From the NCBI GenBank assembly GCA_944388215.1, contig CALXHT010000001.1, forward strand, positions 186,001 to 250,000: a stretch of DNA of 64,000 nt, given 5' to 3'. The DNA is from an uncultured Gemmiger sp. (GTDB lineage: Bacteria; Bacillota; Clostridia; Oscillospirales; Ruminococcaceae). Each line of letters starts with the position of its first letter. Position 1 is the first letter of the stretch. Both the position numbers and the translations under genes were made by a program. Positions 8,810 to 16,100 of this stretch are shown one piece after another. The notes under the pieces are model-generated. The model was not told the DNA's origin. It worked only from the letters and a program-made list of their open reading frames with translations, and ran no database searches.

Positions 8810-10030
8810 TTGAGAACTCGTTTTGAGAAAAAAGCGCTGCCGGTCATCACACTGGCGGGGTATATCGTTTATTTTGCGGTCCTTTGCTGGCTGCATCACC
8901 AGCAACTCTGTGTGACGGACGGTTTTGCGTCGGACTTGCCGGCCCATCTGGAGTCGGCCCAGAGCGGTAATACGTATACGGCCGCCTTTCTGTTGGTCCT
9001 GCCGGTCTATGCCCTGGCGGGTGCGTGGGGCATGGCCGTGTTGCTGGCGCTGTTCCAGTTGGCGGCACTGGCGGTGTTTGCCTGGGGGCTGCGCGCCGCC
9101 GCCCCGAAACTTTCAGCGGCAACGCGGTTGCTGCTGAGCCTGGCGGTGAACCTGGCCCAGGCGGCCTGGATTCCCCGCGGGGGATACTGGTACATCGGCA
9201 CTCTTAACGGCACAATTTATCACAATACCACCTATATCATGCTGGCGCCGTTTGCCCTGCTGTCCATGCTGTGCTTTTACAGAGCCTGGCAGGGGATGGA
9301 TACCGGGCTGGACGTGCGTACCTGGCTGGTGTACACGGTTCTGCTCACCCTTTCCACGGCCTTCAAGGCCAGTTTTGTCTTTGCCTTTGCCCCGGCCCTG
9401 CTGCTTCTGCTCTTCGCCGATCTGGTGAAAACCCGCGGGAAAAATCTTAAGCGGGAAATTCTCATGGGTTGCAGCGTACTGCCCAGTATTGGTCTCTGCC
9501 TGCTGGAGGCAACCATCCTCTTCACTCCGGAGAGCGGCGGCGGATTGCAGCTGATCTTCTCGGTGGATCCGATCAATTTTGAGAACGGTGTAATCTCCTG
9601 GGGCATTTTCAGCGAGGCTGCCCGCCGTGGTCTGCTCCGTTCGCTGGTGTTTGTGGCGGCAGCGGCGGTTCTGCTGGGCCGGTTCGCCTGGAAACATTTC
9701 CGATATCGGTTCAGTCTGCTGACCTTCGGTATGGCCATGGCGGAAGCGTTGCTGATTGTGGAGCGCGGCGAGCGGATGGGGCATGCCAATCTCTGGTGGG
9801 GGCCCTTTATATGTTACTGGGTGCTTCTGCTGGAATCCTTCTGCGCATTTCTGCGCGCAACTGCCGCCTGGTGCAGCGGGGAACGTCGGGCCTGGCTGGG
9901 GGCTCGCCTGACCGTCTGCGGGACAATGCTTGTCTGGCAGATCGTCAGTGGCATCTGCTTTCTTGTACTGTTGCTGCAGGGCAATTCCTACAACATTCCC
10001 ATCGCGACCTGGCGATTCTGGCCCTTTTAA
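8810..10030 (+). CDS. Polytopic membrane protein, paralogue of the gene at 29767
   Basis: 406 residues, about ten membrane helices, no recognised family. Segments such as IPRGGYWY, YHNTTYIMLAPFALL and NLWWGPFICYW are shared with the protein encoded at 29767-30987, which has exactly the same length, so the two are paralogues. The TTG at 8810 was chosen because AGGAGG lies ten bases upstream at 8794-8799; an earlier TTG at 8774 overlaps the previous gene and lacks a ribosome site. It is the last gene of the exporter operon and ends at a strong terminator. A role in glycan synthesis or export is inferred from context only. Confidence 0.75.
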   Translation: MRTRFEKKALPVITLAGYIVYFAVLCWLHHQQLCVTDGFASDLPAHLESAQSGNTYTAAFLLVLPVYALAGAWGMAVLLALFQLAALAVFAWGLRAAAPKLSAATRLLLSLAVNLAQAAWIPRGGYWYIGTLNGTIYHNTTYIMLAPFALLSMLCFYRAWQGMDTGLDVRTWLVYTVLLTLSTAFKASFVFAFAPALLLLLFADLVKTRGKNLKREILMGCSVLPSIGLCLLEATILFTPESGGGLQLIFSVDPINFENGVISWGIFSEAARRGLLRSLVFVAAAAVLLGRFAWKHFRYRFSLLTFGMAMAEALLIVERGERMGHANLWWGPFICYWVLLLESFCAFLRATAAWCSGERRAWLGARLTVCGTMLVWQIVSGICFLVLLLQGNSYNIPIATWRFWPF

Positions 10031-10033
10031 CGA

Positions 10034-10067
10034 AAAAACGCACATCGCTTTTGCGATGTGCGTTTTT
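10034..10067. terminator. Bidirectional intrinsic terminator
   Basis: Stem AAAAACGCACATCGC / GCGATGTGCGTTTTT with a TTTT loop. It separates the convergent genes ending at 10030 (+) and 10077 (-). Confidence 0.95.
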
Positions 10068-10076
10068 GTATGCTTT

Positions 10077-11366
10077 TCAGGAAAAATCCCATCGGCGCAG
10101 CGGCTGTGCAAAGATCACACCGCAGAGCAGCAGGGCGGCGGGGTCGCTGGTGATGTGCAGCACCTGGGTTTCCATGTAGCCGTAGAACAGCACCACCAGC
10201 AGACAGGCCACCTCCTGCCAGCGGCCCAGCCGGGCGTGGCCGTAGAGGGCCAGCGTCAGCAGAACCACCGCCAGCACCAGCAGGACAGGCCCGAACTGAT
10301 AGAGAAGATAGACAAAGATGTTGTCCAGCACCGGCCATTCGGGCAGCATCTGGCCGGCAATTTTGATATCCAGCACGCGATAGGCCGCCCAGGAAAGGGA
10401 GATGCGGCAGGTCAGCAGGGAATCCAGCCGTTCCAGCCAGGCGGGGCCCACGTCATTGGACCAGGGACCCACCTTCACCACAAAGAGCGGCAGGATCAGG
10501 CTGAAAGCCAGCACCAGCGGCACCGGTGCGGCCACCAGGGCGGCAGCTTTGGGACCCGCGGGGCGGGAACCCAGCAGTTTGGCAGCCGCCAGCAGCAACG
10601 CCAGCAATGCCGCACAGAGGGCAGCCGAGCGGGAGGCGGGCCACACATACAGGAAGACGGCCACGCCGCCCACGGCCAGGATCTCCAGCCAGCGCAGTCT
10701 GGCCCGGCGCAGCAGCACCCAGGCCAGCAGCAGCCCGAATACGATGCCGCCGAAGGTGTTGGGGTGCCCGTAGCCGAACATCAGCCGGAAACTGCCATCC
10801 CGCTCACTGGTGGCCCCCGGCGCCACAATGCCCGCAAAGTGGAGCACCTCCACTAAGGCCAGGGTAGGCAATCCGCAGGCAAGGAAGGCTTTCATGGCGC
10901 GGCCCAGTGGCACGTCCTTGGCCGCCAGCAGCACAACGACCAGCCCCAGGAACCAGATGTTCTGGCCGTTGAAATAAACCCATCGGGCGATGAAATACAG
11001 CGCCCCGGCGGTGCCCAGGCTGCGCCAGGTATAGCGGGTGCCCAGCAGAATCTTGGCAAAAAAGGCCAGGTACATGAGGGTGTCCAGCACCGGGGAAAGC
11101 TGCTGCTGCAGCCAGGGCCACTGTTCCCGGGCCATGCTGTTGCAGAACACCACGGTGAATTCATACAGTGCCAGCCCCAGACAGAACGCCGCCTGACCGG
11201 CGCGCAGACGCCAGCCGGCCCCCCAGCCGCCGAACAGCAGATGTTCCTGCTGCCAGAGGGTGCGCAGGGCGGCCGCCGGTGCGGCGGTTCTGCGCCAGGC
11301 CAGTACAAAATCCACGGCTGCCGCGGCAAACAGGGCCAGCAGCAATCCGTTTGCAAAACCAAACAA
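10077..11366 (-). CDS. O-antigen polymerase/ligase-like membrane protein (Wzy/WaaL type)
   Basis: 429 residues, about eleven membrane helices. The segment GYGHPNTFGG followed by a helix, a short cytoplasmic loop and PASRSAA is characteristic of Gram-positive Wzy/WaaL-like proteins, which join glycan units on the outer membrane face. Start is TTG 11366, with GGAGG eight bases upstream; no ATG is suitably placed. It is convergent with the exporter operon and divergent from the PAP2 gene, forming part of the same surface-glycan neighbourhood. Whether it polymerises or ligates cannot be decided from sequence. Confidence 0.78.
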   Translation of the reverse strand: MFGFANGLLLALFAAAAVDFVLAWRRTAAPAAALRTLWQQEHLLFGGWGAGWRLRAGQAAFCLGLALYEFTVVFCNSMAREQWPWLQQQLSPVLDTLMYLAFFAKILLGTRYTWRSLGTAGALYFIARWVYFNGQNIWFLGLVVVLLAAKDVPLGRAMKAFLACGLPTLALVEVLHFAGIVAPGATSERDGSFRLMFGYGHPNTFGGIVFGLLLAWVLLRRARLRWLEILAVGGVAVFLYVWPASRSAALCAALLALLLAAAKLLGSRPAGPKAAALVAAPVPLVLAFSLILPLFVVKVGPWSNDVGPAWLERLDSLLTCRISLSWAAYRVLDIKIAGQMLPEWPVLDNIFVYLLYQFGPVLLVLAVVLLTLALYGHARLGRWQEVACLLVVLFYGYMETQVLHITSDPAALLLCGVIFAQPLRRWDFS

Positions 11367-11421
11367 AAGCAGGTCCTCCGTATCTAAAAACTGCCTTTAT
11401 TATAAACATATGCACGGCGGT

Positions 11422-11450
11422 TTGACAAGCCTTTTGCGGGGTGTTATCCT
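11422..11450 (+). promoter_or_regulatory. SigA-type promoter for the PAP2 gene
   Basis: TTGACA at 11422-11427, 17-base spacer, TATCCT at 11445-11450, about 30 bases before the ATG at 11480. Confidence 0.75.
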
Positions 11451-11479
11451 TATACCATCAACTGTGGGAGGAGCCATCC

Positions 11480-11998
11480 ATGAACGAACAACGCTACCGT
11501 GCCGTCATCGGCTGGTTTCAGGCGCACCCGGCCGCCCGGCGCGCCCTCTATCTTGTCAGCCGGGGCGCGGTGGCTGCCGTCTATCTGCTCTACGCCGTCC
11601 TGCTGTTCTGGCTGGCGGTGTGGCACCGGGAACGGCTGCTGCCGTCGGTGGTGATCCCGGCGGTGATCTTCTGGGCGGGCAGCGCGCTGCGCACCCGCAT
11701 CAACCGGCCCCGCCCCTACACGGCGCTGGGCTACCGGCCTCTGTTCCCCAAGGCGGAGACGGGGCGCAGCATGCCCAGCCGGCACTGCTTTTCGGCGGCG
11801 GCCATTGCGGTGACGGCCTGGCACTGCAGCGGCCCGCTGGGGGCGGTGCTGACCGTGCTGGCGGTGCTTATCGCTGCGTCCCGGGTCGTTACCGGCGTGC
11901 ACTATATCAGCGACGTGCTGGCAGGGCTTGCTTTCGGCGCGGGCACGGCGCTGGTGGGCTGGCAGCTCTTCGGACTGCTCCTGCCGACCCTGCTCTGA
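11480..11998 (+). CDS. PAP2-family phosphatase (BcrC/undecaprenyl-pyrophosphate phosphatase-like)
   Basis: 172 residues with four to five membrane helices. The three PAP2 motifs are present: the RTRINRPRP segment (C1, Arg in place of the usual first Lys), PSRH (C2, Arg in place of Gly) and SRVVTGVHYISD (C3). Such enzymes dephosphorylate lipid pyrophosphates, most often recycling undecaprenyl-PP at the cell surface. ATG 11480 is preceded by GGGAGGAG; an earlier in-frame ATG overlaps the promoter. Its position beside the Wzy/WaaL-like gene fits carrier-lipid recycling during glycan assembly, which is inference. Confidence 0.85.
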   Translation: MNEQRYRAVIGWFQAHPAARRALYLVSRGAVAAVYLLYAVLLFWLAVWHRERLLPSVVIPAVIFWAGSALRTRINRPRPYTALGYRPLFPKAETGRSMPSRHCFSAAAIAVTAWHCSGPLGAVLTVLAVLIAASRVVTGVHYISDVLAGLAFGAGTALVGWQLFGLLLPTLL

Positions 11999-12005
11999 AC
12001 ACAAA

Positions 12006-12040
12006 AAGAGCCGGACGCATACACGTCCGGCTCTTGCCCA
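12006..12040. terminator. Bidirectional intrinsic terminator
   Basis: AAGAGCCGGACG / CGTCCGGCTCTT, 12-base-pair stem with CATACA loop, between the convergent genes ending at 11998 (+) and 12041 (-). Confidence 0.9.
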
Positions 12041-12661
12041 TCAGCGGATGAAATTGGTCTGTTTGCCGCTTTCCGCCTGGGGAGGCTCGATGCCTGCGGC
12101 CTTGCCCGCCTCGATGCAGCGCAGCATCCAGACCATGTTGCGGCCCAGGTTGCGCATGATCTGGCAGCCTTCCTCGTCCAGCTTGGCCTGGTCGGCATTG
12201 CCGCCGTGGACCATCGGCCAGTAGGTGGAACTTACCAGCGGCATCTCAAAAAACTGGGGCACCTTCTCCATGGCCTCCAGGGCGGTGGTGGTACCGGCCC
12301 GGCGGGCACTGGTCACCACAGCCGCCGGCTTGTGGCGCAAAAGATTACCCGCACTCATGGCCAACCGGTGCATAAAGCCCAGCATGCTGCCTGCCGCCGT
12401 GGCATAGTGAACGGGCGCGCCGAAGACGATGCCGTCTGCCTTTTCCACCAGGGGCAGCACGTCGGCCACCGTGCCGCCGAAGACGCACTTGCCGGCCTTG
12501 CGGCAGCCGCCGCAGCCCACACAGCCGCCCACCGGCGCCGAACCGATGTGGAAAATCGTGGTCTCGATACCGGCCTCCTGAAGGGCAGAAGCCACTTCGG
12601 TCAGGGCCGTATAGGTGCAGCCGTTTTTGTGCGGGCTGCCGTTGATCAGAAGAACATTCAT
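12041..12661 (-). CDS. Flavodoxin-like NAD(P)H-dependent FMN reductase family protein
   Basis: 206 residues. The N-terminal LLINGSPHKNGCT motif binds FMN phosphate, and VGCGGCRKAGKC (about 48-59) is the Cys-rich loop found in iron-sulfur flavoproteins and related reductases; GAPVHYATAAG is the second flavin-contact segment. Only four closely spaced cysteines are present, so an Fe-S cluster is possible but not certain. ATG 12661 has GGAGG upstream. Single-gene unit, divergent from the methyltransferase gene. The electron acceptor is unknown. Confidence 0.85.
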   Translation of the reverse strand: MNVLLINGSPHKNGCTYTALTEVASALQEAGIETTIFHIGSAPVGGCVGCGGCRKAGKCVFGGTVADVLPLVEKADGIVFGAPVHYATAAGSMLGFMHRLAMSAGNLLRHKPAAVVTSARRAGTTTALEAMEKVPQFFEMPLVSSTYWPMVHGGNADQAKLDEEGCQIMRNLGRNMVWMLRCIEAGKAAGIEPPQAESGKQTNFIR

Positions 12662-12702
12662 GGAATTGCCTCCGTTTCGTTTGCCGTTCTTACACAATGT
12701 AT

Positions 12703-12739
12703 GGCTTCCGCAGAAGCCTCATGCTCCGTATCTATTGTA
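12703..12739 (-). promoter_or_regulatory. Probable promoter and leader dyad of the flavodoxin-like gene
   Basis: A TACAAT -10 (minus strand, 12734-12739) with a weak -35. The leader contains the inverted repeat GGCTTC-CGCA-GAAGCC at 12703-12718, which could be an operator or a small hairpin. Confidence 0.4.
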
Positions 12740-12776
12740 ACACACCGCGCAAGTCCCGCGCAAAGGGAGAGCCGAT

Positions 12777-13928
12777 ATGCCCATGACCTGTCCCAATTTT
12801 ACCCGCCAGTGCGGCGGCTGTCCGCTGCTGGCAACGCCTTATCCCCGGCAGCTGGCCGAAAAACGGCAGCGCCTGCAGAAACTGCTGGGCGGCTTTGCGC
12901 CGGTGGAGCCGGTGCGGGGGATGGAGGACCCCTGGCACTACCGGAATAAGGCCATTGCCAGCTTCGCCATGCAGCAGGGCAAACTGGTCTGCGGCCTGTA
13001 CGCCGAGGGCACCCACCGGGTGCTGCCGGGCACCGACTGTCTGCTGCAGCAGGAGGCCCTCAACCGCACGCTGGAGGCCGTGCTCCAGGCGGCCCGGGGC
13101 TGTCACTGGACGGCCTACGATGAGGACCGCGGCACCGGGCTGCTGCGCCATGTGGTGCTGCGGGGCACCCGGGAGGGGCAGGTGCTGGTGACGCTGGTCA
13201 CTCCCAGCCCGGCCATGCCGGGCAGCCGGAATTTCTGTGCGGCGCTGCGCAGGGCGGCCCCCTGGGTGGCGGGTATTGTGCACAACGTGAATCCCACCGC
13301 CACCAGCGCGGTGCTGGGCAACCGGGAAAAGGTGCTGTACGGCCCCGGGCAGGTGCTGGACACCCTGTGCGGACTGCGGTTTGCCATCTTGTCCCGCAGC
13401 TTTTATCAGGTCAACCCGCTCCAGACCGAGGTGCTGTATCGGACGGCCATCGGCCTGGCGGAGCTCACCGGCAAGGAGACGGTGGTGGATGCCTACTGCG
13501 GCATCGGCACCATCGGGCTCTGCGCGGCGGCTTCGGCGGGCCGGGTGCTGGGCATCGAGCGCAACCCGGCTGCCGTGCGGGACGCCATCGCCAATGCCCG
13601 GCGCAACGGGGTGAACAACGCCCGTTTCACCTGCGCCGACGCCACCCCCTGGATGGAGCAGGCGGCCCGGGAGGCCCTGCGCCCCCACGTGGTGTTCCTG
13701 GACCCGCCCCGGGCGGGAAGCACGCCGGCCTGTATTGGAGCGGTAAGCCGGATGGCACCCCGGCGGGTGGTGTATGTGAGCTGTGACCCCGAGACGCTGG
13801 CCCGGGATGTGGCGCTGTTTGCCCGGCAGGGCTACAAGGCCCGGAAATTTGTGCCGGTGGACCTGTTCCCCCATACCCGCCATATCGAGACGGTGGCGCT
13901 GCTCACCCGGCAGGAGGCCCGCCCATGA
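12777..13928 (+). CDS. rlmD: RNA (uracil-C5)-methyltransferase, RlmD/TrmA family
   Basis: 383 residues. An N-terminal CX6CX2C cluster motif (C5, C12, C15) suits the [4Fe-4S] site of RlmD/RlmCD. Then come the SAM domain motif DAYCGIGTIGL (near 237), DPPRAG (near 310) and the catalytic Cys in YVSCDP (C336). The enzyme transfers a methyl group from SAM to C5 of a uridine in 23S rRNA or tRNA. At 383 residues it is shorter than typical RlmD because there is no N-terminal TRAM domain. ATG 12777 follows AAAGGGAG; an ATG two codons later is equally possible. It overlaps the next gene by four bases. Confidence 0.88.
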   Translation: MPMTCPNFTRQCGGCPLLATPYPRQLAEKRQRLQKLLGGFAPVEPVRGMEDPWHYRNKAIASFAMQQGKLVCGLYAEGTHRVLPGTDCLLQQEALNRTLEAVLQAARGCHWTAYDEDRGTGLLRHVVLRGTREGQVLVTLVTPSPAMPGSRNFCAALRRAAPWVAGIVHNVNPTATSAVLGNREKVLYGPGQVLDTLCGLRFAILSRSFYQVNPLQTEVLYRTAIGLAELTGKETVVDAYCGIGTIGLCAAASAGRVLGIERNPAAVRDAIANARRNGVNNARFTCADATPWMEQAAREALRPHVVFLDPPRAGSTPACIGAVSRMAPRRVVYVSCDPETLARDVALFARQGYKARKFVPVDLFPHTRHIETVALLTRQEARP

Positions 13929-14617
13929 TCTACCACACCAATCCGGACAAGCTGCGGCGGTATGACCGCACCGATTACCGTCGGCATCCTTTTTGGATTC
14001 AGCGGCGCCCGGTTCGCATCCGGCGCACGGTGCTGGCCGTGGTGGTGCCGCTGGTGTGCGGTGCCCTGGGCTATCTGGCCATGGCAGACAGGGACGCCTT
14101 CCTGCGCCAGGAAGCTGCCATGGCCGCGTGGGCGCTGCCCTGCCTGGTTCTGTTTCCCGTTGCCATTCTCAGCTGGAAAAACGACCTCTTCACCTGCCGG
14201 GGCATGGCAATCTGCCGCTATGACGACAGGCTGGACCTGCAGCCCAAGCGTCTGATCTACAGTTACCGGGACCGGCGAAAAGGCAGATACGGCCCCCGGT
14301 ATGAATCCTCGGTGCCCTATTCGCTGCTGGACCGGATCCTCTATTTCCCTGACCGCAACTTTCTGGTATTGTGGTGCGGCGGCGTCGATACCGTCTACGA
14401 TGCGTCGGGGGCTGCCGTGCAGCATACCAACTACTGGACGGGCTTCGGCAAAATCATCCGCAGCAACCACCGGGTGTTCCTGCCCATGGTCTATGACGAC
14501 AACGAGGCCGTGCTGCGGGAACTGGAAAGCCTGTCCGGCACCGAGGTGGAGCGCTACCCCGGCAACGAGATCGCCGTCCCGAAGGACAAACGGCTGGAAA
14601 ATCCGCCGGTTGTGTAA
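13925..14617 (+). CDS. Hypothetical two-helix membrane protein
   Basis: 230 residues of no recognised family. Two membrane helices near the N-terminus (about 36-55 and 66-85) form a hairpin, preceded by an Arg-rich segment and followed by a soluble domain of about 145 residues with many aromatic residues. Its ATG overlaps the stop of the RNA methyltransferase gene (ATGA at 13925), so the two are translationally coupled. The plan (hairpin plus a PH-like cytoplasmic domain) resembles YcxB-like proteins, but this is only an impression. Confidence 0.75.
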   Translation: MIYHTNPDKLRRYDRTDYRRHPFWIQRRPVRIRRTVLAVVVPLVCGALGYLAMADRDAFLRQEAAMAAWALPCLVLFPVAILSWKNDLFTCRGMAICRYDDRLDLQPKRLIYSYRDRRKGRYGPRYESSVPYSLLDRILYFPDRNFLVLWCGGVDTVYDASGAAVQHTNYWTGFGKIIRSNHRVFLPMVYDDNEAVLRELESLSGTEVERYPGNEIAVPKDKRLENPPVV

Positions 14618-14655
14618 AAAAATACGGCACAAGGTGTAAATTTTTTGCGAACCGC

Positions 14656-14684
14656 TTGCGGTGGCCCGCCCGATTCGCTATAAT
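14656..14684 (+). promoter_or_regulatory. SigA-type promoter for the HD-domain gene
   Basis: TTGCGG at 14656-14661, 17-base spacer and consensus TATAAT at 14679-14684. Confidence 0.8.
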
Positions 14685-14723
14685 GGAACCGTTGGAGCGA
14701 GGAAACCGCAAAGGAGCGTGCCT

Positions 14724-15206
14724 ATGTTCTGTAAACTGACCCCGGCGGAAGAAACCCGGATGCGCCAATTGCTGCAGGGTGTGGCGGATGACCCCAACGC
14801 GCTGGTGATGAAGCAGTTCATCCAGCACGGCGCCGTCACCACCTACGAGCACTGCCTGCGGGTGACGCGCATTGCCTACTGGCTGAATCTGCGGCTGGGC
14901 TGCGGGGCCCGGGAGGCCAGCCTGGTGCGGGGGGCATTCCTGCACGACTTCTATCTCTACGACTGGCATGCCTGCCGCAACATCACCCACTGGCACGGGT
15001 TCAAGCATCCCCTCATCGCCCGCTACAACGCCGAGACGGTGTTCCGCCTCAATGCCACCGAGAAGAACATCATCCAGAGCCATATGTGGCCGCTGACCCC
15101 TGCCTGGCTTCCGCGCTGCCGGGAGGCGGTGCTGGTCTGCCTGGCGGACAAGATGTCCTCCGCCTGGGAGACCGTGATGGAGCGCAGCACGCCCCGGCCC
15201 GCCTGA
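14724..15206 (+). CDS. HD-domain phosphohydrolase-like protein
   Basis: 160 residues. The pattern H (in YEHCLRV, about residue 39), then GAFLHDFYLYDW with the adjacent His-Asp pair (about 73-74), and a late Asp (LADKMSS, near 143) are the metal ligands expected of an HD superfamily hydrolase. Several extra His residues (HGFKHPLIARYNAE) fit the HDIG-like fold. Substrates of this subgroup are unknown; nucleotides are likely. ATG 14724 has AAGGAG eight bases upstream. Single-gene unit with its own promoter and terminator. Confidence 0.82.
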   Translation: MFCKLTPAEETRMRQLLQGVADDPNALVMKQFIQHGAVTTYEHCLRVTRIAYWLNLRLGCGAREASLVRGAFLHDFYLYDWHACRNITHWHGFKHPLIARYNAETVFRLNATEKNIIQSHMWPLTPAWLPRCREAVLVCLADKMSSAWETVMERSTPRPA

Positions 15207-15228
15207 TCAGAATATTGTGATTCCTGCC

Positions 15229-15262
15229 ATCCCTTTCGGATTTTCTCCGAAAGGGATTTTTT
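15229..15262 (+). terminator. Intrinsic terminator
   Basis: ATCCCTTTCGGA / TCCGAAAGGGAT with a five-base loop and a run of Ts. Confidence 0.93.
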
Positions 15263-15278
15263 GTATAACAAGATAAAA

Positions 15279-15295
15279 TTATCGAAAAACGATAA
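15279..15295. promoter_or_regulatory. Operator-like inverted repeat TTATCG-N5-CGATAA
   Basis: Perfect six-base arms just upstream of the promoter at 15303-15331, with a further CGATAA half-site inside the promoter spacer (15311-15316). The HTH protein encoded at 15852 is the obvious candidate to bind it. Confidence 0.6.
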
Positions 15296-15302
15296 AAAAT
15301 GC

Positions 15303-15331
15303 TTGCAAAACGATAATGCCTGTGGTATACT
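15303..15331 (+). promoter_or_regulatory. SigA-type promoter for the DUF2975/HTH pair
   Basis: TTGCAA at 15303-15308, 17-base spacer, TATACT at 15326-15331. Confidence 0.82.
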
Positions 15332-15365
15332 GCTGCTAACCTGAACAGAACGGGGGACTGCACAG

Positions 15366-15836
15366 ATGAAATGTTGGCAATGGGACGATCACAAAAGCAT
15401 TACGCTGACGCGGTATGTGGTGGCGCTGGCCATCCTGGGCAGCGCGGTCATGACGGTCTGCGGGCCCTGGCTGGTGCGCTGGCTGATGACGACCCACCAC
15501 CTGAACCAGGAGGGACCTGCCGTGGAGGTCGTGCTGCTGGTGCTGGGGTATCTCTGCGCGGCGCTGGCCTTCTGGATGCTGTACAATCTCTACCGCTTCC
15601 TGGGGCGGCTGGAGCAGGGGGAGGTCTTCGTCCCCCAGACGGTGCTGGCGCTGCGGCGGATCAGCTGGTGCTGCACCTGGGCGGCGGTGCTCTGCCTGCC
15701 GGTGGGGATCTGGATTTATCTGCCCTTCGCCTTTCTGGCGGTGGCGGCCGGGTTCATGGCGCTGCTGGTGCGGGTGCTGAAAAACGCCTTTGCCCAGGCC
15801 GTGCGGATGAAGGACGAACTGGACTATACCATATAA
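15366..15836 (+). CDS. DUF2975 membrane protein
   Basis: 156 residues with four membrane helices (about 15-35, 53-75, 100-115, 118-140). The overall pattern (four helices, RFLGRLEQGEVF before helix 3, FAQAVRMKDELDYTI at the end) is that of DUF2975 family proteins, which are regularly encoded just before a small Cro/CI-type repressor, as here. Function unknown; a membrane sensor working with the repressor is often assumed. ATG 15366 is the first in frame after the promoter. Confidence 0.85.
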   Translation: MKCWQWDDHKSITLTRYVVALAILGSAVMTVCGPWLVRWLMTTHHLNQEGPAVEVVLLVLGYLCAALAFWMLYNLYRFLGRLEQGEVFVPQTVLALRRISWCCTWAAVLCLPVGIWIYLPFAFLAVAAGFMALLVRVLKNAFAQAVRMKDELDYTI

Positions 15837-15851
15837 AGGAGGTGCGCCGCC

Positions 15852-16064
15852 GTGCCCATCGTGGTCAATCTGGATGTGATGATGGCGCGCCGCCATAAAG
15901 GCGCAGGGGAGCTGGCCGAGGAGATCGGCATCACCCCGGCCAATCTGTCCATCCTCAAGAACAACAAGGCCAAAGCGGTGCGGTTTTCCACGCTGGAAGC
16001 GCTGTGCAAGGCGCTGGACTGCCAGCCCGCCGATTTGCTGGAATACGTTCCCGACGAGCGGTAA
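15852..16064 (+). CDS. Cro/CI-type HTH transcriptional regulator (YozG-like)
   Basis: 70 residues, essentially one XRE helix-turn-helix: LDVMMARRHKGAGELAEEIGI / TPANLSILKNNKAKAVRFSTLEALCKALDC. The pattern matches the small YozG/YdbO-type regulators paired with DUF2975 proteins. Start is GTG 15852 with AAAGGAGG 10 bases upstream; it lies 15 bases after the DUF2975 gene. It probably represses its own operon through the TTATCG-N5-CGATAA repeat upstream of 15303. Confidence 0.9.
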   Translation: MPIVVNLDVMMARRHKGAGELAEEIGITPANLSILKNNKAKAVRFSTLEALCKALDCQPADLLEYVPDER

Positions 16065-16100
16065 GCTCTGCCGGATTCACAACTGAACAGGAGGTTCTCC

